A DNA stretch of 64,000 nt. Source: a bacterium (GTDB lineage: Bacteria; Planctomycetota; Planctomycetia; Kolteriales; Kolteriaceae). The notes beneath the pieces were generated by a model. That model saw only the letters and a program-made list of their open reading frames with translations, did not search any database and had not been told where the DNA came from. Position numbers and translations under genes: made by a program. The DNA is taken from the NCBI GenBank assembly GCA_019753235.1, contig JAIELF010000010.1:1-64000 (forward strand), read 5' to 3'. How positions within the stretch are numbered: position 1 is the stretch's first letter; each line of letters opens with the position of its first letter. Positions 35,600 to 44,722 of the stretch are shown piece by piece.

Positions 35600-35825
35600 A
35601 TGGCGTCGGCTCGTACTGACCAAGCATGCGAGATCTAGAGCTCGCCAGCGAGGAGGGATCACGGACAAGCAAATTAAAGGCGTGCTTCAGAACGGTCGAT
35701 TCGTCGGCCCAGGGAAGTCGAAAGGAACAAGGAAGTACGAAAATGCTTATCTACATGGTAAAATTGTGGTCGTGGTGAAGAAATTGCCGAGGGAATGGCG
35801 GGTGATAACGGTCTACTGGCAATGA
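35600..35825 (+). pseudogene. DUF4258 family (toxin-like), one-base frameshift after start
   Basis: The frame ending at TGA 35823 reads LVLTKHARSRARQRG, then GITDKQIKGVLQNGRFV, then KYENAYLHGKIVVVV and KKLPREWRVITVYWQ. This is the DUF4258 fold, often encoded with an antitoxin in type II modules. No start codon opens this frame. ATG 35600, with GGAG six bases upstream, is off by one: deleting one G of the GG at 35602-35603 would give M-R-R-L-V-L-T-K-H-A in frame. CTG 35616 is the only other candidate start near the N-terminus. The stop overlaps the next gene's ATG (ATGA), the usual layout of such pairs. Confidence 0.6.
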
Positions 35826-36097
35826 GTACTGCAGCACTGCAAGGTTATTCGATTTCCATAAGTGTCGGGCGAGATGGCACGTTTGAATCCGCCTATATCG
35901 GGCTTCGCCGTGGCCATGTCGAACGAACAAAAGAGTTCGCGTCTGGTTCGCTGCTGGTAGATTACTTGCCAAGCGGAAAAGTACGTGGAATCGAGGTGAT
36001 CGGTCCATTTCGAGGAGAAGAGTTAAAGGCAATTGTTGACGCGGCGGCAAAAAGTCAGCAACGTGGATCACTCGTCCCAATGAGAGACGATGGGTAA
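35822..36097 (+). CDS. DUF2283 family protein, probable antitoxin partner
   Basis: The ATG at 35822 overlaps the upstream DUF4258 stop by four bases and gives 91 residues: MSTAALQGYSISISVGRDG, then AYIGLRRGHVERTKEF, then LLVDYLPSGKVRGIEVIG, and a helical end EELKAIVDAAAKSQQRG. DUF2283 proteins typically have a conserved VDYDxxGxVxGIE strand, matched here by VDYLPSGKVRGIEV. They are commonly found beside DUF4258 genes. The role as antitoxin is inferred from this pairing. Codon use is poorer in GC than the neighbours. Confidence 0.75.
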   Translation: MSTAALQGYSISISVGRDGTFESAYIGLRRGHVERTKEFASGSLLVDYLPSGKVRGIEVIGPFRGEELKAIVDAAAKSQQRGSLVPMRDDG

Positions 36098-36163
36098 AGA
36101 ACTTATGTCAGAATAACTATTCGATTCGAACAACCAATTGCCTTTTTGCCGCCGCGTCAATTG
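36030..36163. repeat. Imperfect inverted repeat around the DUF2283 3' end
   Basis: A 16-base block in the DUF2283 3' end (36038-36053, GACGCGGCGGCAAAAA) has an exact complement at 36143-36158. Five more bases match outside (CAATT) with a three-base insertion in the first copy. The arms are about 90 bases apart. Read on the minus strand, the second arm again encodes IDAAAK-like sequence, so it may be an inverted scrap of a second family copy rather than a regulatory hairpin. Confidence 0.5.
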
Positions 36164-36362
36164 TTCTGGAGGAATTTCACCCCAATTCGATCAAACTGCT
36201 GATGAAATCCCTTCCCAGGGGGATTGTCCGGCGCTGATATCTGTCGACGTTTCGACGCCCTTCGGTGTAGGGTCTCAAGTCTGATTCAACTCTCGCTTGT
36301 GATTGTGCCCCCTTGCCCATATCGTAAATCGAATCAGAATCATTCCTTCGAGCGAGGTGGTC

Positions 36363-37661
36363 ATGGCGGAGCTAGGTAGACGAACGTTCATGCAGTCGAC
36401 GGCGGTGGCAGCCTCCGGTTTGGTCACACGCAGCACCTCGGCGGCCGACCCTAGCAACAAGATCCGAATCGCGGTGATTGGTGTTGGCGGGCGCGGCGGA
36501 GGTAGCCATGTTCCCGGCTGGCAGAATCATGCTGCTGACGGCGTCGAGGTCGTCTGTCTATGCGACGTTGACAAGGCAATCTTGAATCGCCAATCCGCCG
36601 ATTTCGAAAAGAAGTACAGCGTGAAGCCCTCGCTGGAAACCGATCTTCGAAAGGTCTTCGATCGAAAAGATATCGATGCGGTGAGCATCGCCACTCCCAA
36701 TCATTGGCACGCCCTTGCGACCATCTGGGCCTGTCAGGCAGGCAAAGACGTGTACGTCGAAAAGCCTGGGACGCACAACGTCTTCGAAGGCCGAAAAATG
36801 ATCGAGGCGGCAGATAAGTATCAACGAATTGTGCAGCATGGCGTCCAATTACGAAGCTCCGAAGCCCTTCGCGACGTCGTGCAGCAAATGAACGACGGAT
36901 TGATTGGCAAAATTTATATGTCCCGCGCGATGATCTATCGCTGGCGCCCGGGCATCGGAAAACAAGCCGACGGAAAGCCCCCCAAGTTTCTCGATTGGAA
37001 TCAATGGCTAGGGCCGGCCGAGGAGAAGACTTTTAGCCGACGTTACCACCCTTACAACTGGCATTGGCACTGGGCTTTCGGCAACGGCGACCTTGGCAAC
37101 CAAGGCGTTCACGAACTCGACATGTCCCTCTGGGGATTGGGCGAGAAAATGCCCACCCAGATCAGTGCCATGGGAGGGAAGTTTCTTTGGGATGATGATA
37201 AAGAATGCCCCGAAGTCCTCTCCGCCCAGTACCTCTTTCCTAGCGGCAAAATGCTGGAAGTGGAAGTCCGACACTGGTGCACCAACTACGAAGAAGGAGT
37301 GAGTGTCGGCAATGTCTTTTACGGCTCGACAGGGGTCGTCATCGTCGATGAATACAACCGCTACAAAGTGATCAAGGGTGTCGATGCCGCCCGCAAGGAG
37401 GGACAATGGGTCGAAAAAGGAGGGGACCATTTCGGCAACTTCCTCAAGGCCGTGAGAAGCAGGAAGAAAGAGGATCTGCACGGCCCGGTCGAGACCGCCC
37501 ACTATAGCTCGTCGATTGCGCATCTCGGAAACATTGCGTATCGGCTTGGTCGACGACTGAACTTTGACCCCGTGACCGAGAAGTTCGTCAATGATAAGGA
37601 AGCCGACGAAATGTTGACGCGACCCTATCGCGCCCCGTTCGTTGTGCCGGACCAGGTCTAG
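36363..37661 (+). CDS. Tat-exported Gfo/Idh/MocA family oxidoreductase
   Basis: ATG 36363 (MAELGRRTFMQSTAVAASG) follows GAGG and gives 432 residues with a twin-arginine signal; an upstream in-frame start at 36303 would bury the signal. The Rossmann motif is RIAVIGVGGRGGGSH, and IDAVSIATPNHWHALATI plus KDVYVEKPGTHN gives the family's E-K-P motif. The C-terminal half contains HWHWAFGNGDLGNQGVHELD, the usual substrate-side sequence of planctomycete paralogues. It is probably a periplasmic NAD(P)-linked sugar oxidoreductase; the substrate is unknown. It lies 9 bases upstream of nth. Confidence 0.93.
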   Translation: MAELGRRTFMQSTAVAASGLVTRSTSAADPSNKIRIAVIGVGGRGGGSHVPGWQNHAADGVEVVCLCDVDKAILNRQSADFEKKYSVKPSLETDLRKVFDRKDIDAVSIATPNHWHALATIWACQAGKDVYVEKPGTHNVFEGRKMIEAADKYQRIVQHGVQLRSSEALRDVVQQMNDGLIGKIYMSRAMIYRWRPGIGKQADGKPPKFLDWNQWLGPAEEKTFSRRYHPYNWHWHWAFGNGDLGNQGVHELDMSLWGLGEKMPTQISAMGGKFLWDDDKECPEVLSAQYLFPSGKMLEVEVRHWCTNYEEGVSVGNVFYGSTGVVIVDEYNRYKVIKGVDAARKEGQWVEKGGDHFGNFLKAVRSRKKEDLHGPVETAHYSSSIAHLGNIAYRLGRRLNFDPVTEKFVNDKEADEMLTRPYRAPFVVPDQV

Positions 37662-37670
37662 CCGCTCCTC

Positions 37671-38378
37671 ATGGCAGCGAAAAAGACATCGGCAGGCAAA
37701 CGTCGCTCGGCAAGTCGATCCAGCCTGGCCGACAAAAAGGCTTGGGCCGTCGATGTTTGTCAAAAGTTGAAACGACTCTATCCACAGGCGAAGTGCGCTC
37801 TCGATTATCAGAATCCCCTCCAACTTTTGGTGGCGACGATTCTCTCGGCACAGTGCACCGATGTTCGTGTGAACATGGTGACACCATGTCTCTTCGATCG
37901 ATACCCCACCGCAAAGGATCTCGCGGGGGCGGACCTGAGCGACCTTGAATCGATCATCCGGAGTACCGGTTTCTTTCGCAACAAAGCGAAGAACATCAAG
38001 GCCTGCGCCCAGCGATTGGTGGACGAATTTGGTGGCAAGGTGCCACGGACGATGGAAGATCTCCTCTCGCTCGCCGGCGTCGCCCGCAAGACCGCGAATG
38101 TCGTCCTCGGGAATGCGTTTGGCGTGCCGGGCTTTGTGGTCGATACGCATGTCGGCCGGCTCAGTCGCCGTTTGGGCTTCACCCGTCAAAACGACCCGGT
38201 CAAAGTCGAGCGAGAAGTGATGGAGCTATTGCCTGCTGAGGATTGGACGCTGATGAGCCACCTCCTCATTTCGCATGGCCGAGCCACTTGTCAATCTCGC
38301 AAACCAGCTTGCGATAAGTGCTTCTTCGAGGCGGATTGTCCCAAGATCGGCATCGGTCATCCCGCGACGAAGCAATGA
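37671..38378 (+). CDS. nth: Endonuclease III
   Basis: This 235-residue base-excision-repair glycosylase/AP lyase removes oxidised pyrimidines. A basic N-terminal extension precedes the helix-hairpin-helix domain. LLSLAGVARKTANVVLGNAF carries the catalytic Lys, and VVDTHVGRLSRRLG the catalytic Asp. The C-terminal 4Fe-4S loop is intact (C-x6-C-x2-C-x5-C in ATCQSRKPACDKCFFEADC). The gene follows the oxidoreductase by 9 bases, so they may share a transcript, though the functions are unrelated. Confidence 0.96.
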   Translation: MAAKKTSAGKRRSASRSSLADKKAWAVDVCQKLKRLYPQAKCALDYQNPLQLLVATILSAQCTDVRVNMVTPCLFDRYPTAKDLAGADLSDLESIIRSTGFFRNKAKNIKACAQRLVDEFGGKVPRTMEDLLSLAGVARKTANVVLGNAFGVPGFVVDTHVGRLSRRLGFTRQNDPVKVEREVMELLPAEDWTLMSHLLISHGRATCQSRKPACDKCFFEADCPKIGIGHPATKQ

Positions 38379-38636
38379 TCGTCGCGGCCGCGCTATCGGG
38401 GGCGAGATCCCGCCCACCATCAGCGATACATAGAACACCCCCAAGCGGAGCGCGGAAAAAGGGGGGGCGGCATCGGTGCCGAGCAGTCGACTGCGAAGTG
38501 GAATCGCTTGCTCAGGCGTACCTGTTTCCCCTTGGCGGCCAATAGCGACCGCGAGGTTCGAGGGGACGCGGGATAGAAGCCCACTCGACGAGGAGCACCG
38601 ATCGCCGAGTGTCGGCGACATTCAACGGAAGATCTC

Positions 38637-40700
38637 ATGGCACAGTCATTCGACATCCAAAAAATTCGCAACATCGGTGTGATTGCCCACATTGACGCGG
38701 GCAAAACAACCACTACCGAGCGAATCCTGCATTACACGGGCGAAATCCACAAAATGGGCGACGTCGACGAAGGAACCACCGTCACCGACTTCGACCCCCA
38801 AGAGCAAGAGCGAGGAATCACCATTCGCTCCGCCGCGGTCTCGTGTCGATGGCGCGATGTACGGATCAATCTCATCGATACCCCCGGGCACGTCGACTTC
38901 ACGGCCGAGGTCGAACGAAGCCTTCGCGTTCTCGATGGCGGAATCGTCGTTTTCTCGGGGGTGGAAGGGGTCGAAGCTCAGAGCGAGACAGTTTGGCATC
39001 AGGCGGACCATTACCGCGTCCCAAGAGTCTGTTTCATCAACAAGCTCGACCGGATCGGGGCCGACTTTTATCGAACCATGGACGACATCACCCAGAGACT
39101 CGGCGCTCGGGTCTGTGCATTGCAAATTCCGATTGGCCGAGAAAAAGAGTTCGCCGCCTGTATCGACCTCATCCAACAGAAGGCCATTTTCTTCAATCAA
39201 GAGACGCGTGGGAAAGAGACGATTATCGAGGAAATTCCCAGCGATATGGAAGACGAGGCGGCCCTCTACCGCGAACGGATGATCGAAACACTGGCCGACG
39301 TGGATGACGAGATCGCCAATCTCTTTTTAGAGGGTGCCGACATCTCCGAAGAAGCTCTCCATGCCGCCGTTCGTCGAGCCACGATCTCGCTGAAGATTTT
39401 TCCGACGTTCTGTGGAAGCTCCCTCAAGTACATGGGGGTCCAACCGGTCTTGGATGCGGTCGCGCAATATCTGCCGAGCCCGCTCGATATCCCCCCGATT
39501 CACGGGCTGGATAGTAAGGGGAAAGACAAGGAGTATCCCCCCGACCCCGACAAACCATTCGTCGGTCTTCTCTTCAAAATTCAATCCGACAAACACGAAG
39601 AGCTCGGCTTCGTCCGGATCTATTCGGGCACACTGAAGCCATCGAGCCGAATCCTGAGCACGCGTCTCAACAAAAAGGAAAACATCACTAGGCTCATGCG
39701 GATCCAGGCCGACCGAAAAATGCTGATCGAGTCCGCCAGCGCGGGGGATATCGTTGGCGTCATTGGCCTGAAAGATTCCGTCACGGGCGACACTCTTTGC
39801 GATCCGAAAGAGCCGGCCATTCTTGAACAGATTACTTTTCCCGAGACCGTCATCAGCACCCGCATCGAACCAGAATCCTCGGCCGACAAAGACAAATTGG
39901 CCAGCACTCTTGCTCTGTTACAGCGAGAAGATCCGACCTTCCGCGCCCGAGTCAGCCCCGAGACCGGCGAGGTTCTCATCAGCGGTATGGGGGAACTCCA
40001 TCTCGAAGTCCTTACCGAGAAAATCCGTAAGGATTACAACGTCAAAATTAGGACCGGCAAGCCTCGAGTCAGCTACCGTGAAACGCTGAAAAACCCAGGA
40101 AAAGCACTCGGGGAGTGCCATCGACAAATCGCTGCCGGCAGCTTGTTCGCCGAGGCGGAAATCGCCATGGAACCGATGGCCGACGAAGGCGTTCCCTTCG
40201 AATTCCGAAATCGTTTGCCCGCTGATTCGCTGGTTCCTTTCGAACATGTCGCCACCATCGAAGACCAACTTCGAGAAGAGTGCCGAGGAAGCGGCATGTA
40301 CGGCTTCCCACTCAGTCAAATTCGAGCGACGCTCCTCTCGGCCGTCTACCGCGATGGGGAATCCAACGAGCAAGCCTACCGCTTGGCAGTCGCGCACGCG
40401 GTGCAACAGATCTTGACCAGTGCTGGCACCAATATCCTCGAACCCGTGATGAAGCTCGAAGTTCGCACGCCCGAAGAGTATCTCGGTGACGTGACCAGCG
40501 ATATGGCGGCTCGGCGGGCAGCCATTGAGAACGTTTCCATGCGCGGGCCGTTGCAAGTCATCACCGCTGCTGTCCCGCTGCGCGAGATGTTCGGGTACTC
40601 GACCTCGCTGCGAAGTCTGACGCAGGGTCGAGCAGTCTACACGATGGAACCACTCCGCTACGACGTCGCCCCGAACGATGTTGCTCAGCAGTTGATGTAA
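38637..40700 (+). CDS. fusA: Elongation factor G
   Basis: This 687-residue translational GTPase moves tRNA-mRNA through the ribosome. G1 is AHIDAGKTTTTERIL, switch I has ERGITIRSAAV, G3 is LIDTPGHVDFTAEV, and G4 is FINKLDRIGADF. Domains II-V follow, with EVLISGMGELHLEV and a C-terminal SMRGPLQVITAAVPLREMFG. The sequence has mtEFG/spdEFG-like features, a subtype known from planctomycetes, so it might be spdEFG1; I cannot place it securely. It precedes the S10 cluster by about 380 bases, without rpsL or rpsG, so the str operon is not conserved here. Confidence 0.95.
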   Translation: MAQSFDIQKIRNIGVIAHIDAGKTTTTERILHYTGEIHKMGDVDEGTTVTDFDPQEQERGITIRSAAVSCRWRDVRINLIDTPGHVDFTAEVERSLRVLDGGIVVFSGVEGVEAQSETVWHQADHYRVPRVCFINKLDRIGADFYRTMDDITQRLGARVCALQIPIGREKEFAACIDLIQQKAIFFNQETRGKETIIEEIPSDMEDEAALYRERMIETLADVDDEIANLFLEGADISEEALHAAVRRATISLKIFPTFCGSSLKYMGVQPVLDAVAQYLPSPLDIPPIHGLDSKGKDKEYPPDPDKPFVGLLFKIQSDKHEELGFVRIYSGTLKPSSRILSTRLNKKENITRLMRIQADRKMLIESASAGDIVGVIGLKDSVTGDTLCDPKEPAILEQITFPETVISTRIEPESSADKDKLASTLALLQREDPTFRARVSPETGEVLISGMGELHLEVLTEKIRKDYNVKIRTGKPRVSYRETLKNPGKALGECHRQIAAGSLFAEAEIAMEPMADEGVPFEFRNRLPADSLVPFEHVATIEDQLREECRGSGMYGFPLSQIRATLLSAVYRDGESNEQAYRLAVAHAVQQILTSAGTNILEPVMKLEVRTPEEYLGDVTSDMAARRAAIENVSMRGPLQVITAAVPLREMFGYSTSLRSLTQGRAVYTMEPLRYDVAPNDVAQQLM

Positions 40701-41081
40701 ATCGCTCGGTCGGCACAAGACTTTTCCACAGTGATCGCGAAATCCCGATCTTCGCCGAATCTTCCGATGGGACATAGAGGTTACGTCGAATCGATCGCCC
40801 GCCGTTCAGGCAGGTTGGTTTCTCGCGTCTTGAAAGAGACCCAACGGGTCTTAGAACAGAAAGAACAGAGAAAAATCCATGAAGCGTTGGCGAACTGCCT
40901 TGGACCGGGGCTTCGGGCCCCGTGTGGGGTGTTTTCGCCAATTTTCAGGGAATCGGTCGAACGGTTGGACATGTTCGAACGAAACTCATAGATTAATGCG
41001 TCTCGCGCGAGCCTGTTTTGGCGGTAAGCCAAGGCAAAATAAGGGTTTGCGGCGAATGGCAGAGCTGGTAGGGGCCATAGG
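40701..41081. other. Gene-free stretch before the S10 cluster
   Basis: No gene is seen in these 381 bases. It should contain the promoter and leader of the ribosomal-protein operon. An autoregulatory L4-type leader could lie here, but I cannot draw a convincing fold by eye. Confidence 0.5.
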
Positions 41082-41414
41082 GTGAGCACTGCGGGGAAAG
41101 AAAAGATCCGGATCCGAATGGAGGCGTATGATCACTCCATTCTGGACGCGTCTGCGCAGGAGATCGTCGATACCGCGAAGCGGACCGACGCGATCGTGCA
41201 CGGACCGATCCCGCTGCCGACTCAAATTAGTCGATACACGGTCAATCGAAGTCCGCACATCGACAAGAAGAGTCGCGAGCAGTTCGAGATCCGCACGCAC
41301 AAGCGATTGATCGATATTGTTCAGCCGACGGCTCGAACGATCGACGCGCTCAACAAGATTCAGCTTCCCGCCGGTGTCGACATCAAGATCAAGGCTTCCT
41401 CGTTCGGCGCTTAG
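41082..41414 (+). CDS. rpsJ: 30S ribosomal protein S10
   Basis: The GTG at 41082 starts this 110-residue head protein of the small subunit, which also binds NusB in antitermination. [39 protein letters not shown] and [15 protein letters not shown] are the conserved segments. It is slightly longer than the usual 103 residues because of the N-terminal and C-terminal tails. It is the first gene of the cluster, as in the classical S10 operon. Confidence 0.97.
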   Translation: MSTAGKEKIRIRMEAYDHSILDASAQEIVDTAKRTDAIVHGPIPLPTQISRYTVNRSPHIDKKSREQFEIRTHKRLIDIVQPTARTIDALNKIQLPAGVDIKIKASSFGA

Positions 41415-41567
41415 GGGGTGGAGCGGGGCTCGGCCGGTACTTGCATCAGCGTCCCAGGGGGAATCCTCCTTCGCTTCGCTGCCTAAGAGCAAATTTTGGT
41501 CTAGGCCAATCGTCAGGGCGTCCAAATGGCGTCTGTCGGTCTGGCATCGGTGGAAAGGTAAAGAGTC

Positions 41568-42239
41568 ATGGCGAAGATGCTGCTCGGCGAAAAGGTCGGG
41601 ATGACGCAGGTCTTCGATGCGGCAGGCAACTGCCACGCGGTGACCGTGATCAAGCTCGGGCCATGTCATGTCTTGCAGGTTAAGACTGCGGACAAGCATG
41701 GCTACGACGCGATCCAGATCGGCTACAAGGATAAGGCCAAAAAGCAGGCCAACCAAGCTGAGACCGGGCATGCAGCCAAGGCCGGCGTCGCTCCCAAGCG
41801 ATTCGTCCGCGAGGTCCGCTTAGCCTCGGCGGAGGATAAGCCTCTGGGGGACGAGATTGCCGCTGGAACGGAATTGAACGTCTCGTTGTTCGAAGGAGTC
41901 AAGGCAGTCGACGTGGTCGGCACCATGAAAGGACGAGGCTTTTCCGGCGTCATGAAACGGCACGGCTTCAGTGGTTTGGAGACCGGGCACGGTGTTCAGA
42001 GAAAGCACCGCGCTCCCGGTTCGATCGGGCCGTCGCAGTTTCCTGGCCACGTCCGCAAGAACATCCGCATGAACGGCCAATATGGGAACAGCCGAAAGAC
42101 CTCGCGAAATATCAAGGTCTATTCGATTGATGTCGAGCAGGGAACCATGCTGGTCGAGGGTGCTGTACCTGGTTACCAGGGAAGTTTTGTGCTCGTTCGA
42201 GAAACAAAGAAGCGTCCGAGGGGATGGGACAAGGCCTAG
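41568..42239 (+). CDS. rplC: 50S ribosomal protein L3
   Basis: This 223-residue protein binds near the peptidyl-transferase centre and starts large-subunit assembly. MAKMLLGEKVGMTQVFDAAG is the typical start; the central extension has KGRGFSGVMKRHGFSG, and the end has NIKVYSIDVEQGTMLVEGAV. GGTAAAGAG precedes the ATG. It follows rpsJ by 153 bases, a longer gap than usual for this operon. Confidence 0.97.
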   Translation: MAKMLLGEKVGMTQVFDAAGNCHAVTVIKLGPCHVLQVKTADKHGYDAIQIGYKDKAKKQANQAETGHAAKAGVAPKRFVREVRLASAEDKPLGDEIAAGTELNVSLFEGVKAVDVVGTMKGRGFSGVMKRHGFSGLETGHGVQRKHRAPGSIGPSQFPGHVRKNIRMNGQYGNSRKTSRNIKVYSIDVEQGTMLVEGAVPGYQGSFVLVRETKKRPRGWDKA

Positions 42240-42309
42240 GCGATCGCAGGCTCTGGAATGCTTGGTGGGTCGTGTTGGGTAAAGTGGTTCGCATCCCGAG
42301 GGTGAGAAG

Positions 42310-42969
42310 ATGTTGACGATCGATGTCGTGAACACCAAAGGCGAACGGGTTTCCTCCCTCGAGGTGGATCCCGAAGAGTTTGGCGGCGAAGTGAGGAAGC
42401 AGCTTCTTCACGACGTGGTCTTGATGCACTTGGCCAATCGTCGGCAAGGGACTCACAAGTCCAAGCCGCGTGGCGAGGTGGCTGGCCATAAAAAGAAGCT
42501 TTTCAAGCAAAAGGGGACCGGCAACGCTCGGGCCGGCACCAGACGATCGAATAAGCGGGTCGGCGGCGGAACCACGAAGGGGCCTCGCCCACGCGATTAT
42601 TCCTACTCGATTCCCAAGCGAGCTCGTCGATTGGCGACCCGCATGGCCATTTTGAGTCGGCTCGAAGACAAAGAAGCGGTCATTGTCGATGGGTTGTCAT
42701 TGGCTGCTCCCAAGACCCAGCAGATTGCGGCCGTGTTGCAGGCGATCGGTGTGGGGAGCGAAAGCTGCCTGATCGCGACCATGGGGGTTGACCAAAACGT
42801 CTACCTCTCGGCAAGGAACATTAAGGGGATGGAGATTCTCCCCGCAGGCGAGTTACACGCGTACGCCTTGCTCCGTCCCAAGCGAGTCGTCTTCACCAAG
42901 GACGCGTTCGAGGCCCTTCGCCAGGCTCCGCGTTACCAAGGGACGTTCTCCCAAGAAGAGGAGGAATAA
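42310..42969 (+). CDS. rplD: 50S ribosomal protein L4
   Basis: This 219-residue protein lines the exit tunnel and in many bacteria represses the S10 operon. The tunnel loop is visible as KKKLFKQKGTGNARAGTRRS then KRVGGGTTKGPRPRDYSYS. Globular strands such as NVYLSARNIKGMEILPAGEL match the family. It ends three bases before rplW. Confidence 0.97.
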   Translation: MLTIDVVNTKGERVSSLEVDPEEFGGEVRKQLLHDVVLMHLANRRQGTHKSKPRGEVAGHKKKLFKQKGTGNARAGTRRSNKRVGGGTTKGPRPRDYSYSIPKRARRLATRMAILSRLEDKEAVIVDGLSLAAPKTQQIAAVLQAIGVGSESCLIATMGVDQNVYLSARNIKGMEILPAGELHAYALLRPKRVVFTKDAFEALRQAPRYQGTFSQEEEE

Positions 42970-42972
42970 ACC

Positions 42973-43302
42973 ATGGCCAAGCCTGGCGCATTGTCGATTG
43001 CCGAGCCCAAACGAGGTCTTCAGCTCGAGGCTCATCAAGTGGTCATTAGGCCGCTGGTGACCGAGAAGGGGACCCACCTGATCGAGCGCTACAATACGTA
43101 TCTCTTTCAGGTTCACTCACAGGCGACCAAGGCCGAGATCAAGGTTGCTGTCGAAGCTCTCTTCGATGTCTCCGTGGTCGGTGTCCGGACGATCAAGCGA
43201 AAAGGGAAGCCTCGCCGGTACAAGCAGCGGCTCAATTACCGCTCGGATGTCAAGCGGGCTCTTGTCAAGCTAGCCGAGAACGAACGGATCGCCCTCTTTT
43301 AA
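42973..43302 (+). CDS. rplW: 50S ribosomal protein L23
   Basis: This 109-residue protein sits at the tunnel exit and docks trigger factor and SRP. HQVVIRPLVTEKGTHLIERY and YLFQVHSQATKAEIKVAVEA are characteristic, as is VRTIKRKGKPRRYK. A GAGGAGG-type site at the end of rplD precedes the ATG. The N-terminal 20 residues are an extension. Confidence 0.96.
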   Translation: MAKPGALSIAEPKRGLQLEAHQVVIRPLVTEKGTHLIERYNTYLFQVHSQATKAEIKVAVEALFDVSVVGVRTIKRKGKPRRYKQRLNYRSDVKRALVKLAENERIALF

Positions 43303-43443
43303 GCGTCCAAAGGGCGTCGATCGGAGTAGTGGAAAGCGTTCGTTAGGCAGAAACAGAACAAGGAACGGGGTCGGCTTCGAGAAGGTTGGCCCCTCGCGGA
43401 CAAAGAAATTGTGGACGCGAACGGGTAGGGAAAGGACGGGATC

Positions 43444-44310
43444 ATGGGGATTCGCAAATTCAAACCGACCAGCGCCGGTCGCCGGGGCGGCTCGGAGAGC
43501 GATTTCTCGGAGATCACCGATCGCAAGAAGAAACCCGAGAAGTCACTGCTTCGACCCATGGTCCGAGGCTCTGGTCGCAACAATCAAGGGGTGATCACCT
43601 CTCGTTGTCGCGGCGGTGGCCATAAGCGTCGATATCGTTTGATTGATTTCAAACGACGCAAAGACGATGTCTCTGCCGTGGTGGTGTCGATCGAATACGA
43701 TCCAAACCGGTCGTGTCGAATCGCGCTCTTGAACTATGAGGATGGAGTCAAAGCTTACATCTTGGCTCCCGATGGTCTGAAGGCGGGTGATGCCGTCATT
43801 AGCGGTGAGAATGTCGAGGCGCGGGTCGGAAACTCGATGCCGCTCTCGTCCATTCCGCTTGGCATGGACGTCCACAATATCGAAATGCAGCCGAACCACG
43901 GCGGGCAGATGTGCCGAAGCGCGGGGACCAAGGCGACGCTGATGGCCCGTGAGAAGGGCTGGGCTCAGCTTTTGTTGCCGAGCGGCGAAATTCGCCGAAT
44001 CAGCGATAAGTGCCGGGCGACGGTCGGCGCGATCGGCAATGCCGATCACATGAACATCGAGATCGGCAAGGCCGGTCGGGCGCGTTGGATGGGACGTCGG
44101 CCGCACGTTCGTGGTGTGGCCCAGAACCCGGTCGCGCACCCGATGGGTGGTGGTGAAGGTCGCTCGTCAGGCGGTCGTCATCCCTGTAGTCGGACGGGGA
44201 AGCTTTCGAAGGGTGGCAACACTCGCAAGCCGCGAAAAACCTCGAACCGCTCGATCATTCGACGTCGACGAACGGTCCGTAACGGCCAAAAGATTTTGAA
44301 GGTCAAGTAA
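43444..44310 (+). CDS. rplB: 50S ribosomal protein L2
   Basis: This 288-residue protein is near the peptidyl-transferase centre. [14 protein letters not shown] begins it; [20 protein letters not shown] and [20 protein letters not shown] follow. The conserved loop usually written NPVDHPHGGGEG reads [13 protein letters not shown], so the Asp and the second His are replaced by Ala and Met. From memory this variant is shared by other planctomycetes. The C-terminus is Arg-rich ([16 protein letters not shown]). Confidence 0.97.
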   Translation: MGIRKFKPTSAGRRGGSESDFSEITDRKKKPEKSLLRPMVRGSGRNNQGVITSRCRGGGHKRRYRLIDFKRRKDDVSAVVVSIEYDPNRSCRIALLNYEDGVKAYILAPDGLKAGDAVISGENVEARVGNSMPLSSIPLGMDVHNIEMQPNHGGQMCRSAGTKATLMAREKGWAQLLLPSGEIRRISDKCRATVGAIGNADHMNIEIGKAGRARWMGRRPHVRGVAQNPVAHPMGGGEGRSSGGRHPCSRTGKLSKGGNTRKPRKTSNRSIIRRRRTVRNGQKILKVK

Positions 44311-44365
44311 GGTCGATTCGGGTTCCCCAGCAAGGTCTGGTCCCGGGCGACGGAGTGGGTAGAAG

Positions 44366-44632
44366 ATGGGACGATCGCTTAAAAAGGGTCCTTACGTCGA
44401 TGCCAAGCTTCTCCGCAAGGTGGAGAAGATGAGCCTCACCAGCCGGGAGGCCATTAAGACTTGGCGGCGGGCCTGCACGATTGTGCCGGAGTTCGTGGGC
44501 CACACGTTCATGGTCCATAACGGCCGAACACATGTGAAGGTCTTCGTCACGGAAGATATGGTCGGGCACAAGCTCGGCGAGTTTGCTCCGACGCGGACCT
44601 TCCGAGGTCACTCGGGGGCGAACAAGAAGTAA
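44366..44632 (+). CDS. rpsS: 30S ribosomal protein S19
   Basis: This 88-residue head protein contacts S13 and t[23 protein letters not shown] is the family start, with [20 protein letters not shown] and [16 protein letters not shown] at the end. The next gene product is a tRNA: the initiator tRNA gene begins 91 bases after this stop. Confidence 0.97.
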   Translation: MGRSLKKGPYVDAKLLRKVEKMSLTSREAIKTWRRACTIVPEFVGHTFMVHNGRTHVKVFVTEDMVGHKLGEFAPTRTFRGHSGANKK

Positions 44633-44722
44633 GGATGTGGAGAGGGAAGGCGGCCCCAGTGGGGTCGCATTCCTCATCGGGTCGGGCGAAGCGTGATTGG
44701 ATGGCTTTCGCAGAGATATCGA

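Noticed and set aside
40960-40985. LexA-like box (GTTCGAAC) upstream of rpsJ
   Set aside because: Only the short palindrome fits; nothing about the downstream genes suggests SOS control.
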